Below are positions 1 through 9,710 of a stretch of DNA of 41,524 nt, piece by piece. The notes below the pieces were generated by a model. It was not told the origin of the DNA, made no database searches, and worked only from the letters and a program-made list of their open reading frames with translations. The position numbers and the translations under genes were made by a program. Where the stretch lies: assembly GCA_002495625.1 (NCBI GenBank), contig DAGC01000008.1, positions 1 to 41,524 on the forward strand. Direction: 5' to 3'. This DNA comes from Methanobacterium sp. UBA375. GTDB lineage: Archaea > Methanobacteriota > Methanobacteria > Methanobacteriales > Methanobacteriaceae. Position 1 is the first letter of the stretch. Every line of letters begins with the position of its first letter.

Positions 1-138
1 CAACTAAAAAATGGACAAACACATTTTTTTTAAATTTTAAATTAATTTTTTAACATTCCTCTTTTTTTATCCATTAAATTTTTACTGCTTTAAAATTAAT
101 TCACTTTAGTGTCTATTAAATTTTGAAAGGGTAAAAAG
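1..138. promoter_or_regulatory. AT-rich upstream region of the PHP nuclease gene
   Basis: Very AT-rich DNA with several T-runs and no supportable gene. The only clear signal is the ribosome site GAAAGGG at about 125-131, eight bases before the ATG of the next gene. A TATA element probably lies among the A/T runs, but several positions fit equally well, so none is chosen. Confidence 0.4.
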
Positions 139-1359
139 ATGATAATCAACGCTGATCTACATATTCACAGCAAGTATTCCATGGCCACATCCAAGAACAT
201 GGCCCCAGATGCTATTGCACCCCAGGCCAAACTTAAAGGTTTAGATTTAATGGCTACCGGGGATGCACTGCACCAGAAATACCTGCAGGAATTGAAGGAA
301 CTCTTTGAACCATCAGAAGACGGGATATTTACCGTTAAAAATGATGAAGATAACTGTAAATTTATTCTAACCACAGAGGTGGAAGATCTAAAAAGGGTGC
401 ACCATCTCATGCTCATACCTTCTTTTGATGCGGCTTACAATATAAGAGATGAGTTAAAGGGTAATCTGGATTCGGACGGCCGGCCTAAGGTGCGTATGAA
501 CGGTGCAGAAATAATGGATATAGGTCATGCTCATGACTGTTTGGTAGGCCCTGCACATGCCTTCACCCCCTGGACGAGTATCTATAAAGCCTATGATAGT
601 GTGGTTGATTGCTATGGTAAAAAACCCGATCTTCTAGAGTTAGGACTTTCTGCAGATACGGATATGGCCGACCATATCGAGGAATTACAGGACATTCCAT
701 TTTTAACCAATTCAGACGCCCATTCACCCTGGCCACATCGTATTGGAAGGGAATTTAACGAGATTGAAGTGGAAGAGTTAACCTTTGAAGCTGTTAAAGA
801 CTCTATACTGGATAAGAAGATCAAAGCCAACTACGGCTTCGATCCCAGACTTGGAAAGTATCATAAAACCGCCTGCACCAGGTGTTACCGGGTTTATGAT
901 ATAGAGGAGGCGTTACATCTTAAGATGAGATGTCCCTGTGGAGGGGTGATTAAGAAGGGTGTGGATTACAGGATATATGAACTGTCCACCTGGAGCGAAC
1001 TACACCACCCAGAGCACAGGCCCCCATACATCCATATACTGCCCCTTGCAGAAATTTTAAGTCTCATATACAGTAAAGGGGTTACCACGGTTTTTGTGCA
1101 GAAGATATGGAAGGAATTAGTTGAGAAATTCGGCAATGAAATAGAGGTGTTGATTTATGCCACTTTAGAGGAGATAGAGGAAGTGGACTCTAAATTAACT
1201 CCGGTTATCAGGGTTTTCCGTGAGGGTACCCTGCAGATCAGACCCGGTGGAGGGGGTAGGTACGGGAAAATCCTGTTTGAAGAAGAAGAACAGGATACGG
1301 AAGTTCCAAGAAGTGAAATTCCCCGAGAAAATACGCTGGATAAATATTTAAAAGATTAA
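139..1359 (+). CDS. PHP-domain nuclease, endonuclease Q-like
   Basis: A 406-residue protein of the PHP phosphoesterase superfamily. Its length, order of motifs and zinc site fit archaeal endonuclease Q (TIGR00375 family), which nicks DNA 5' of deaminated bases such as uracil and hypoxanthine. Visible: the N-terminal metal motif DLHIHSKYS at residues 6-14, a second metal region ending in FLTNSDAHSPWPHRIG near residues 188-203, and a zinc site C246-x2-C249 ... C265-x-C267. The C-terminus, with the run RPGGGGRYGK, resembles the DNA-binding part of the family. The ATG follows GAAAGGG. It stands alone, with no repair genes beside it. Family assignment is firm; the exact activity is by homology. 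Confidence 0.85.
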   Translation: MIINADLHIHSKYSMATSKNMAPDAIAPQAKLKGLDLMATGDALHQKYLQELKELFEPSEDGIFTVKNDEDNCKFILTTEVEDLKRVHHLMLIPSFDAAYNIRDELKGNLDSDGRPKVRMNGAEIMDIGHAHDCLVGPAHAFTPWTSIYKAYDSVVDCYGKKPDLLELGLSADTDMADHIEELQDIPFLTNSDAHSPWPHRIGREFNEIEVEELTFEAVKDSILDKKIKANYGFDPRLGKYHKTACTRCYRVYDIEEALHLKMRCPCGGVIKKGVDYRIYELSTWSELHHPEHRPPYIHILPLAEILSLIYSKGVTTVFVQKIWKELVEKFGNEIEVLIYATLEEIEEVDSKLTPVIRVFREGTLQIRPGGGGRYGKILFEEEEQDTEVPRSEIPRENTLDKYLKD

Positions 1360-1389
1360 AACCTATTTTTACCAAGAAAATTAGAGACA

Positions 1390-1448
1390 TATTTCATTTA
1401 AGAAACGTATTTCATTTATACTAAAAATTTTATAAGAAATTTTATAAG
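1390..1448 (+). repeat. Short direct repeats upstream of a small membrane ORF
   Basis: TATTTCATTTA occurs at 1390-1400 and again at 1408-1418. It is followed by a perfect 12-bp tandem duplication, AAATTTTATAAG at 1425-1436 and 1437-1448. Each 12-mer contains a TTTATAAG box that could serve as a TATA element for the small ORF starting at 1495. Only the repeats are seen; the promoter role is inferred. Confidence 0.5.
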
Positions 1449-1494
1449 ATTGAAAAATAAACTGATAGCATATCAAGATTAAAAGGTGATCGTT

Positions 1495-1617
1495 GTGGAT
1501 TATGGAAGTATAAGTCCTTATGTAATATTAGCATCGATTGTTGGCGGATTTATCATAGTTAGTATAATGATGCAAATAATCGGGAGAAAATTTGCCTGGC
1601 ATCAGGCATTGGAATAA
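1495..1617 (+). CDS. Small single-pass membrane protein, 40 residues
   Basis: A 40-codon ORF starting with GTG behind a good ribosome site (AAAGGTGAT at 1482-1490). After a short polar start (MDYGSISPY) comes one hydrophobic segment at about residues 9-28 (VILASIVGGFIIVSIMMQII), then a basic tail GRKFAWHQALE. That layout fits a small N-out, C-in membrane peptide. I recognise no family. It is flanked by an AT-rich promoter-like region with tandem repeats and by the tRNA genes on the opposite strand. The ribosome site and the clean hydrophobic pattern support a real gene, but a 40-codon ORF can arise by chance. Confidence 0.45.
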   Translation: MDYGSISPYVILASIVGGFIIVSIMMQIIGRKFAWHQALE

Positions 1618-1722
1618 TTAATACTCTTTTTGGATTGTTGATCAAGATCTATTGGATAAATTTTTGATCTAAATTTTTTTAATTTCTTTTAATCTTTTGA
1701 TTTTCAAATAAAAGAAAGGTGT

Positions 1723-1801
<79 letters not shown>

Positions 1802-1852
1802 CACATCTAATTTTTTTAATTTTTTATAATATCTAGAACAAAGTGATTCTAA

Positions 1853-1928
<76 letters not shown>

Positions 1929-2091
1929 GTATGATATATTATTTAATAAGCTATTTTAATATAAAAAAGTTTTTTTATCCTTCATCCTATAAAAACAGTG
2001 GGGCTTAATCAGTTATAAAGGAATTTAATAAAAAGGTAAAAAGAAATAATAGCCAAAAGTTCTATGGTTTCAGATTCCCGGATGTTCTATG

Positions 2092-2154
2092 ATCACATTA
2101 ACTATAGGTGGTGATTTCTGTCATCACATTAACTATAGGCCGGTGATTCCTGTC
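2092..2154 (-). repeat. 31/32-bp tandem duplication at the 3' end of the PAC2-family gene
   Basis: Two adjacent copies, 2092-2122 and 2123-2154, share a perfect 17-bp core beginning ATCACATTAACTATAGG and then differ by one indel and one substitution. The copy at 2123-2154 contains the last codons and the stop of the minus-strand gene. The other copy lies just beyond the stop, so the end of the gene has been repeated in non-coding DNA. Confidence 0.85.
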
Positions 2155-2848
2155 CATCTTGAACTGTGTTGGCCAGTTCTTTCAGTCTGGCTTCGATTTC
2201 TTCTGCTTCTTTTAAGAGTGGTTCTGGGTCGATTTTTGTATCCAGTTTCTTGTTTAAGGTATCCACCATGGCGGCAGCTGCCCGTGGGTCTGGGTATTGA
2301 TTGAGTACCTCGGCAAATAGACAGGAAGCTGGGATGCCTTTGATCTTACTTCTGGTCATCAGGGTACCGGAAAGTCCGCCGATATTCCCGAAGGGCATTA
2401 TAGGTATACCCATATCTGACAGGTCTTTAAGGGCTTCTTCTGTGTTTGCTGCCCCGGCGATTTGCCCGGTTTTCTCCCTTACCACCACACTGTTGAAGGT
2501 GATTATTTCCTTGGCGTTGTTTTTCTCTGCCCAGCTTACTATGCCGTTGGCCATGTCATAGGCCACATTGGGTGGTATTATGAAGTCGGATAGGAATAGG
2601 ACGATGTTGTCTGCGCTGTAGATTCTAAAGGGGTGTAAGGTAACCCCATTGTATAGCACTGCCAGTGGAGGAAAATCTTTAGAATCCACAAATCCGATCT
2701 GTTTCATATTCAATTCTTCTACCAACAACCATCCTAATATGTTTCCTATTAATCCCAGTTCTGGTGATCCTTCCAGGATTATAGCGTCTTTAACATCTTC
2801 TGAAATGATCTGACAACATTTTGCATCTGTTTCTACCATTTTTACCAT
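2129..2848 (-). CDS. PAC2 family protein (proteasome assembly chaperone-like)
   Basis: A protein of about 239 residues of the PAC2 family, the archaeal ATP-grasp-like/PbaB-type group related to proteasome assembly chaperones. Visible: the N-terminal segment DAIILEGSPELGLIGNI, typical of PAC2 proteins, a middle G-rich stretch FGNIGGLSGTLMTRS, the late motif CLFAEVLNQYPDPRAA, and a charged helical C-terminus. The ORF extends to a TTG at 2872, but the ATG at 2848 has a GGGGGTG ribosome site six bases upstream and is preferred. It is transcribed away from frh. The family is clear; no proteasome gene is nearby, so its role as a chaperone is by homology only. Confidence 0.75.
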   Translation of the reverse strand: MVKMVETDAKCCQIISEDVKDAIILEGSPELGLIGNILGWLLVEELNMKQIGFVDSKDFPPLAVLYNGVTLHPFRIYSADNIVLFLSDFIIPPNVAYDMANGIVSWAEKNNAKEIITFNSVVVREKTGQIAGAANTEEALKDLSDMGIPIMPFGNIGGLSGTLMTRSKIKGIPASCLFAEVLNQYPDPRAAAAMVDTLNKKLDTKIDPEPLLKEAEEIEARLKELANTVQDGQESPAYS

Positions 2849-2989
2849 TCGGTGCACCCCCTGTGTCACCAATTACTTTAAGAGAACCAATTAATTCGTT
2901 TGATTAAGGAGTAAATTCCTTTCTTATAAATATTATGGTTAAAATGGTTAATAAATTTTTACTTCCCGGGGATTTTATCGATTAAAAAA

Positions 2990-3112
2990 CGAAGAGGTTA
3001 TATATTATCACCTTATCCTATATAAGATTTTCACTTTATTCTCTAAAGAAAAGCTTATAATCATATATAATATATTGAAATATTGATGTTCATTTAAAAA
3101 CAAAGAGGTGAT
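2990..3112 (+). promoter_or_regulatory. frh operon promoter and ribosome site
   Basis: The region upstream of frhA has two TATA-like elements, TTATATATTA near 2999-3008 and TATATAA at 3064-3070. The second would place the transcript start near 3094 and give a leader of about 23 bases. The ribosome site GAGGTGAT at 3105-3112 lies four bases before the TTG start at 3117, so an upstream in-frame GTG at 3108 falls inside the ribosome site and is unlikely to be the start. Confidence 0.55.
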
Positions 3113-3116
3113 ACAT

Positions 3117-4334
3117 TTGAGCGAAAAAATAGTTATATCGCCGACATCACGACAAGAAGGACACGCAGAGTTGGTCATGGAAGTCGATGATGAAGGAATA
3201 GTAACTAAGGGCCGATACTTTAGTATTACTCCAGTTAGAGGCCTAGAGAAAATTGTTACTGGTAAAGCTCCAGAAACTGCTCCAGTAATTACGCAAAGAA
3301 TCTGTGGTGTCTGTCCTATACCTCACACCCTAGCTTCTGTTGAGGCAATGGATGACTCATTAGATATCGAGATACCTAAAGCAGCAAGACAACTGAGGGA
3401 ACTGTTACTCGCTGCCCACGATGTAAACAGCCACGCTATACACCAATTCCTGATTGCGCAGGACGTAGTGCCAGCAGACCTTATGGTCACCGCCATAAAC
3501 TCCGTTTCTGAAATCAGGAAAAACGCCCAGTACGTTGTTGACATGGTAGGTGGAGAAGGTATACACCCATCAGATGTTAGAATCGGTGGAATGGCTAAAA
3601 ATATAAGTGAAGTAGCAAGGAAAAGACTATACGCCAGATTAAAAGCCCTACAGCCAAAATTAGATGCACATGTAGAATTGATAATCGGTTTAGTCGCAGA
3701 TGTAGGTTTCCCAGAAGGTTTAGGAGTAACTACTGCTCCTGCATTAGCTACTCATCAACTATACGGTGACCGGACCAAATTTGACCTAGAGAGATTCACT
3801 GAAATTTTACCTGAATCCTGGTACGATGATCCAGAAATCGCCAAGAGAGCCTGCACAACCATACCACTATACGATGGTTTAAATGTAGAAGTAGGACCAA
3901 GAGCAAGAGCAGAAGTATACCACGGATTTAAAGACAAAGGTGTAGTAGCACAACACGTGGCAAGAGCCATAGAAATGAAAGCAGCTCTTTCCAAAGCTAT
4001 AGACATCTTAGCAGAACTGGATACCTCAGCACCTGTAATGGCTGATTATGACATTAGAGGTACTAATAAACTGGGAATCGGTGCTATAGAAGGTCCTAGA
4101 GGAATGGACGTTCACATGGCCCAGGTTAACGATTCAAAAACCCAGTTCTACAGTGCTCTAGTCCCCACCACCTGGAACATACCCACCATGGGACCAGCCA
4201 CTGAAGGATTCCACCACGACTTCGGACCCCACGTAATCAGAGCTTACGATCCATGTTTATCCTGTGCAACCCACGTGATTGTAGTAGACGACGAAGACAG
4301 GAGTGTCATTAAAAACGAAATGGTTAGGATTTAA
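3117..4334 (+). CDS. frhA: Coenzyme F420-reducing [NiFe]-hydrogenase, large subunit
   Basis: The catalytic subunit of Frh, which oxidises H2 and passes electrons through FrhG to FrhB for F420 reduction in the cytoplasm. The protein has 405 residues. Both nickel-binding motifs are intact: RICGVC with C63 and C66, and DPCLSCATH with C380, C383 and H386. There are 19 residues after H386, the tail expected to be removed by FrhD once nickel is in place. Cysteine, not selenocysteine, occupies the fourth ligand position, so this is Frh rather than Fru. The start is the TTG at 3117, giving MSEKIVISPTSRQEGH as in known FrhA. First gene of the frhADGB operon, nine bases ahead of frhD. Confidence 0.97.
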   Translation: MSEKIVISPTSRQEGHAELVMEVDDEGIVTKGRYFSITPVRGLEKIVTGKAPETAPVITQRICGVCPIPHTLASVEAMDDSLDIEIPKAARQLRELLLAAHDVNSHAIHQFLIAQDVVPADLMVTAINSVSEIRKNAQYVVDMVGGEGIHPSDVRIGGMAKNISEVARKRLYARLKALQPKLDAHVELIIGLVADVGFPEGLGVTTAPALATHQLYGDRTKFDLERFTEILPESWYDDPEIAKRACTTIPLYDGLNVEVGPRARAEVYHGFKDKGVVAQHVARAIEMKAALSKAIDILAELDTSAPVMADYDIRGTNKLGIGAIEGPRGMDVHMAQVNDSKTQFYSALVPTTWNIPTMGPATEGFHHDFGPHVIRAYDPCLSCATHVIVVDDEDRSVIKNEMVRI

Positions 4335-4343
4335 GGGTTAAAT

Positions 4344-4814
4344 ATGGCATTTGATGCAGAGATTTTAGTAATAGGCTGTGGAAACATCTTATTTGAAGAC
4401 GATGGATTTGGACCCGCAGTGACAGTAGCACTCGAAGAGCACTTTAAAGACAATGAACTGCCAGAAAACGTCATGATCATTGATGCCGGAACCGGTGGAC
4501 CTTACTATGTTTTCAGCATGCCCAACGAAATATGGAAAAAGCTGATAATCGTGGACATAGTAGATTTTGGCGCCGAACCAGGAACCATAAGGATATTCAA
4601 TGTAGACGAATTACCGGAAGGATCATACGAGAACGTACATTCCTGGCCAGTGAATCAACCATTACACGAATTAAGCAACACAGTAGAAATTATGGTTATA
4701 GGATGCCAGCCCGAGTCTGTCTCTGCGCCTGACGTAAAGTTAGGTTTAACCCAAAGCGTTGAAGATGCCATTCCAGAGACCATTCAAATCATTTTAAATG
4801 AAATAGGGGTCTAA
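4344..4814 (+). CDS. frhD: F420-hydrogenase maturation endopeptidase
   Basis: A 156-residue member of the HycI/HyaD hydrogenase-protease family. It recognises nickel in the immature large subunit and cuts off the C-terminal tail of FrhA. Visible: the N-terminal motif GCGNILFEDDGFGP with the acidic metal ligand, then DAGTGGPYY and a central IVDIVDFGAEPG segment; the region around VHSWPVNQPLHEL supplies the histidine side of the metal site. It sits in the standard place between frhA and frhG, with gaps of 9 and 3 bases, so it is co-transcribed and probably translationally coupled. Confidence 0.95.
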   Translation: MAFDAEILVIGCGNILFEDDGFGPAVTVALEEHFKDNELPENVMIIDAGTGGPYYVFSMPNEIWKKLIIVDIVDFGAEPGTIRIFNVDELPEGSYENVHSWPVNQPLHELSNTVEIMVIGCQPESVSAPDVKLGLTQSVEDAIPETIQIILNEIGV

Positions 4815-4817
4815 GCA

Positions 4818-5624
<807 letters not shown>

Positions 5625-5636
5625 GAGGTTGTAAAG

Positions 5637-6521
5637 ATGGTATTAGGAACATACAAACAAATCGTACATGCAAGATCAACCGACAAACAGATCCAGAAAA
5701 TTTCACAGGACGGAGGAATAGCAACCGGCCTTCTATGCTTTGCTCTTGACGAGAAAATTATAGACGGTGCAGTGGTAGCCGGGCCTTCCGATGAAATGTG
5801 GAAACCAGAACCTACCGTGGCCCTTTCATCTGATGAAATCCTGGCGGCTGCCGGTACCAAATACACCTTATCACCCAACATGTGGATGGTTAAGGAAGCT
5901 GTAAGACAATACGGTCTGGAAAAAGCAGGAATCGTTACCATACCCTGTCAAACCATGGGTCTCAGGAAATTACAGTCTTACCCAATCGGTGTGAGATTTG
6001 TAGCCGGTAAAATCGCCCTGGATATTGGAATATTCTGTACAGAAAACTTCCCATTCGAATCACTGAAAACATTCATCTCTGCCAAAGCTGGTGTTGACTT
6101 CAGCTTAGTAGAGAAGATGGATATCGGAAAGGGAAAATTCTGGGTACACACTGCTGATGATGTGATCAGCTTCCCAATTAAAGAAACACATGGTTACGAA
6201 CAGAGCGGATGTAAAGTTTGCCTCGACCTAGTTTCAGAACTTTCAGACATTTCAACCGGTTCAATAGGAGCTCCTGATGGCTGGTCCTCAGTATTGACCA
6301 GAACAGAACCTGGAGAAACCATATTCAGTCAAGCAGTCGATGCTGGACTCATTGAAACCAAACCAATGGACGAAGGTAAATTTGGTCTAGAAATGCTCAC
6401 CAAACTTGCAAAATCTAAAAAAGAGAAAGCAATGAAGGAAATAGACCAGAGAAAAGAACTGGGATTACCAGTTCCATACAAGGCAAGCAGCGAAAAAGAA
6501 GATCCATTAGCCAACGTATAA
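5637..6521 (+). CDS. frhB: Coenzyme F420-reducing hydrogenase, beta subunit
   Basis: A 294-residue iron-sulfur flavoprotein that binds FAD and F420 and performs hydride transfer to F420. Length and N-terminus (GTYKQIVHARSTDK, then SQDGGIATGLLCFALDE) match the FrhB family. Conserved cysteines occur in TIPCQTMG, GIFCTENFPFES and ESGCKVC-type surroundings (here QSGCKVCLD), consistent with one [4Fe-4S] cluster. It is the last gene of frhADGB, preceded by AGGAGGT-like bases, and is followed at once by a terminator hairpin. Homologues also serve F420-dependent sulfite and formate enzymes, but this operon context fixes the assignment. Confidence 0.96.
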   Translation: MVLGTYKQIVHARSTDKQIQKISQDGGIATGLLCFALDEKIIDGAVVAGPSDEMWKPEPTVALSSDEILAAAGTKYTLSPNMWMVKEAVRQYGLEKAGIVTIPCQTMGLRKLQSYPIGVRFVAGKIALDIGIFCTENFPFESLKTFISAKAGVDFSLVEKMDIGKGKFWVHTADDVISFPIKETHGYEQSGCKVCLDLVSELSDISTGSIGAPDGWSSVLTRTEPGETIFSQAVDAGLIETKPMDEGKFGLEMLTKLAKSKKEKAMKEIDQRKELGLPVPYKASSEKEDPLANV

Positions 6522-6556
6522 GGGGAATTCTTATTCCCTACTTTTTCTATTTTTTA
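6522..6556 (+). terminator. Terminator-like hairpin after frhB
   Basis: GGGGAAT at 6522-6528 pairs with ATTCCCT at 6533-6539 (one G-U pair) across a four-base loop, and a T-rich tract (CTTTTTCTATTTTTT) follows. It begins at the last base of the frhB stop codon. The T-rich tract alone would suffice as an archaeal termination signal. Confidence 0.6.
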
Positions 6557-6587
6557 AAATTAAAGATTTATCGGACTTATTCTAGTT

Positions 6588-7520
6588 TTATTGAGTTATA
6601 ATCTCGCAGCCATCTGGCTCTACTATAACAGTATGCTCTGCCTGGGCAACTCGGGCGTTACTTTTCTCCTTAAGGACGTGATAGGGGTACAGGGCCCGGG
6701 AGGATATTAAATTCCTTAAAATCACGTTGAACTGTCTGGTTTTCATGGTTTCCTCCAGCCATCTGCCGGCGAAGGGCAGGTTCCTGTAGTTTTCGGCAAT
6801 TTCATGGAGCATCTTCCTGGCCTGGGCCATCCTCAAAGGCCGGTCCCTTAAAAAACGGAAGATGTAGGCCTCATTCATATCGGTGACCCGGCCGACACCA
6901 TTGGTTACGAAGGGTTCTATGGCCAGTACATCACCTTCCCTTATCTTATGCCTGTTTTCGTCGTTGATATTAGGAATGGAAAGCCCTGAATGGAGTATGT
7001 ATCTTTCCATACTGTGGCCGGTGAGGTTGGAGACAGGTTTAAGGCCCTGGGCAGTGACCGTTTCCTCAACCACTTCACCAATTTTACCAACGGTAACACC
7101 ATCTCTCACGGTACTGATGGCATTTTCCAGGGCTTCGCCCACTGTTTCAATCATCTTAACCTGGAGTTGCATCTCATCTTCAGAAAGTCCGGTATCCTGG
7201 GAGGATAGGGCCTGGTCTACACCGACGATGACTGTTATGGCTGAGTCTGCGATGTATCCATCGACATGGGCACCTAAATCAATTTTCACCAGGTCACCAT
7301 TTTTTAAAACAGTTTTATCACCTGAAGGAGATGTATAATGGGCAGTGATTTCATTTATGGAAATATTACACGGAAAAGCTATTTCTCCACCTGAATTTTT
7401 TATCTCCTGCTCGGTGAATTCAACCAGATCCAACACCTTTAAATCTTCTTCGACCATATCTGTAGCCATTTTCCTTACTTTAGCCACTATGCTGCCTGCT
7501 TTTTGATACATTTCATTCAT
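6588..7520 (-). CDS. map: Methionine aminopeptidase, type II
   Basis: A 310-residue enzyme that removes the N-terminal methionine from nascent proteins; two divalent metals in the active site. The metal ligands are visible: the two aspartates in VKIDLGAHVDGYIADSA, the histidine in LTGHSMERYILH, the glutamate in AIEPFVTNG and the final glutamate in QAEHTVIV. The insert between the histidine and the first glutamate, and the archaeal length, place it in type II (TIGR00501). It faces frhB tail to tail. The ATG at 7520 lacks a strong ribosome site; a second ATG lies three codons on. Confidence 0.93.
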   Translation of the reverse strand: MNEMYQKAGSIVAKVRKMATDMVEEDLKVLDLVEFTEQEIKNSGGEIAFPCNISINEITAHYTSPSGDKTVLKNGDLVKIDLGAHVDGYIADSAITVIVGVDQALSSQDTGLSEDEMQLQVKMIETVGEALENAISTVRDGVTVGKIGEVVEETVTAQGLKPVSNLTGHSMERYILHSGLSIPNINDENRHKIREGDVLAIEPFVTNGVGRVTDMNEAYIFRFLRDRPLRMAQARKMLHEIAENYRNLPFAGRWLEETMKTRQFNVILRNLISSRALYPYHVLKEKSNARVAQAEHTVIVEPDGCEIITQ

Positions 7521-7647
7521 AGAATCACAGATAATCCATTATTTTAAATAATCAACATCTTATTTCGAAAATAAATCAAATATTATATTAGAGGAGTTAT
7601 ATTATAAGTATTTTAAAGTCCCAAAAAAAGTTAATTAAATCCCGGGG

Positions 7648-7941
7648 GTGGCTCCCATTCGTAGACTCCACATGCAGCGTAAGGTTTACCTGACAGTGAT
7701 AGGTTTATCTGTGATCATACCAGTAGAGGGTGTATTATTAGGATTTGGTGGATTTTTAATGGTATTAGTCGCTCTTTTAATGATTTTGAAGGGTCACAGA
7801 AAGAAAAAATCAGAGGAAAAGTTAGAGGTAAGAATTTCAGGGATTAAAAAACAGTTCAATGACATTAAAAACGAATCAGTCGCTGATGAGGAGGATGATT
7901 GGCTAGAAAAAAGGTTGAAAGAAGATTCCGACCAGTACTAA
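7648..7941 (+). CDS. Small membrane protein with charged C-terminal tail
   Basis: Up to 97 residues, no family recognised. Residues 12-47 are hydrophobic, broken by a proline/glutamate (IIPVEG), so they could form one long helix or a helical hairpin. A basic cluster GHRKKKSEEK follows, then a charged, probably helical tail ending DEEDDWLEKRLKEDSDQY. The basic cluster after the hydrophobic part suggests a cytoplasmic tail. Start is uncertain: the GTG at 7648 lies inside a GGGGGTG run, and an ATG at residue 9 has no ribosome site. It is the first of three similarly built small membrane genes on this strand. Confidence 0.55.
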   Translation: MAPIRRLHMQRKVYLTVIGLSVIIPVEGVLLGFGGFLMVLVALLMILKGHRKKKSEEKLEVRISGIKKQFNDIKNESVADEEDDWLEKRLKEDSDQY

Positions 7942-8070
7942 CGTCAGTTAGGGATGAATAAAAAGTAACTTATTTAAAATTATTAAACAAGACATAAACC
8001 TAAATAAAAATTCCAATCATGAAAATATATATATTTTATCAAGTATAATTTATAATAAAGGGGGAATTTA

Positions 8071-8535
8071 ATGGCAGATGTAGTTACAATTCCGGAAAAC
8101 ATTTTTTATATAATAATCGCTGTAATCGCTGTAATAGGAATTATCGTAGTATTCATGCAATGGAGAAGAGTCAGAGAAGCTCAAACCAACGTTGAATTCC
8201 TGGAAAAGCAAGCGCAACTTAGAAAAATCGAATTAGTAGAAAAAGACCTTGAATCTAAAAGAATGATGGAAAATGTGATTCCCTTACCTAAAGAGCAACA
8301 GGAAAGACTTTCCGACATCCGTAAAAGCACTTCTGACCTCATGCACCAGGCAGGCTTCCTTCACAGTGAAATAAACGAAAGGGTAACCCGCCTCGAAGCC
8401 CGCACTGAATACCTGAAACTACAGAAACTATTACAGGATATCGAGAAAAAAGAACAGGAACTGGATAAAAAATCCGGTAAAAATATAAAAACAGAAGATG
8501 TTCAGGCAGTAAAGGGAATTAAAGGTGTAAAATAA
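8071..8535 (+). CDS. Membrane-anchored coiled-coil protein
   Basis: 154 residues. One transmembrane segment at about residues 11-29 (IFYIIIAVIAVIGIIVVFM), then a long charged helical region rich in E, K, L and R with heptad-like spacing (residues 33-135), so a cytoplasmic coiled coil is likely. A middle proline-containing stretch ENVIPLPKEQQER breaks it in two. The ATG follows AAAGGGGGAA. It is one base ahead of the next gene, which has the same architecture, so the two are co-expressed and may form a complex. No known family is recognised. Confidence 0.65.
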   Translation: MADVVTIPENIFYIIIAVIAVIGIIVVFMQWRRVREAQTNVEFLEKQAQLRKIELVEKDLESKRMMENVIPLPKEQQERLSDIRKSTSDLMHQAGFLHSEINERVTRLEARTEYLKLQKLLQDIEKKEQELDKKSGKNIKTEDVQAVKGIKGVK

Positions 8536-8536
8536 A

Positions 8537-9115
8537 ATGACCGCACTGGAGATAATTGCACTACTGATCTTAATAGGTGCAATAATTGTTTTGCTCTATT
8601 ATTATCTGCAAGGTACCCGAGGACTATCCCTAAATATGAGACCTAAAACCACGGAAAGCAGGACCAGAACGTTAACTGTCGATGAAGAATCTTCCAGTAT
8701 ACATAAAACCCTGAAGAAAACAGGTGCCAAAGCATCAGACACTACTTCCAAAATAACTGAAGGTGGGACCATGGCTGGAATGAGCGAAAGAATGGCAGAT
8801 GTGAGTGAAAAGATAAAAGGCAAAGTTAGAGAAGTTCCTATCAGCACAGACATCGTATCCAATAGAATAGAAAGCTTTCTAAATGAACAAAGCGATCAGC
8901 TCATAAAAGACTGGGAATTAGTAACCAAAAACGATCTATCAAAGCTGGAAGAAAGGTTCGAAACAGTTTCACTAAACGTGGATGAACTAGAAAAAAGATT
9001 CAACGAATACCGTGGCTACACCAATAAAAAACTGGAACACATCGAGGAAAGACTAACCAAACTGGAAAACCCTGAGGAACCAACTGAAGAATCTGAAGAT
9101 ACCACTAAAAAATAA
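8537..9115 (+). CDS. Membrane-anchored coiled-coil protein, partner of the preceding gene
   Basis: 192 residues. N-terminal transmembrane segment at about residues 4-24 (LEIIALLILIGAIIVLLYYYL), a low-complexity Ser/Thr/Lys linker at about 38-100, and a C-terminal coiled-coil region (residues 107-180, e.g. LEERFETVSLNVDELEKRF) ending in an acidic/threonine tail. The stop of the preceding gene is one base from this start, so translation is probably coupled. Function unknown; same build as its neighbour suggests a hetero-oligomer on the inner face of the membrane. Confidence 0.65.
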   Translation: MTALEIIALLILIGAIIVLLYYYLQGTRGLSLNMRPKTTESRTRTLTVDEESSSIHKTLKKTGAKASDTTSKITEGGTMAGMSERMADVSEKIKGKVREVPISTDIVSNRIESFLNEQSDQLIKDWELVTKNDLSKLEERFETVSLNVDELEKRFNEYRGYTNKKLEHIEERLTKLENPEEPTEESEDTTKK

Positions 9116-9180
9116 TAATACATTAAAAAAAAATAAATCCTCAACTTTTTTTATTAATTTTCATTTAGTTCATGCAAATG

Positions 9181-9213
9181 TTTATATACCCTGAAAGGGT
9201 AAGATTATAAAGA
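9181..9213 (+). promoter_or_regulatory. Promoter of initiator tRNA / RNase P RNA
   Basis: TTTATATA at 9181-9188 lies 26-33 bases before the tRNA 5' end, the correct distance for an archaeal TATA box. Only about 15 bases separate the tRNA from the RNase P RNA, with no second TATA element, so this promoter probably drives both. Confidence 0.6.
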
Positions 9214-9288
<75 letters not shown>

Positions 9289-9303
9289 TTTAACTTGATT
9301 TTA

Positions 9304-9630
<327 letters not shown>

Positions 9631-9710
9631 TCCCATTTTATTTTTATAGTTACATAGGTTTGTTCAAAAAACCAAATAAAAAAATTAAGGAATGAACTAA
9701 TGGTAATTGA

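Noticed and set aside
4248..4274. Selenocysteine codon in the hydrogenase large subunit
   Set aside because: The nickel ligand codons at DPCLSCATH are both TGT (cysteine) and there is no in-frame TGA.
6883..7338. 151-codon ORF on the plus strand
   Set aside because: Antisense to methionine aminopeptidase, low-complexity Ser/Thr/Pro product typical of shadow frames.
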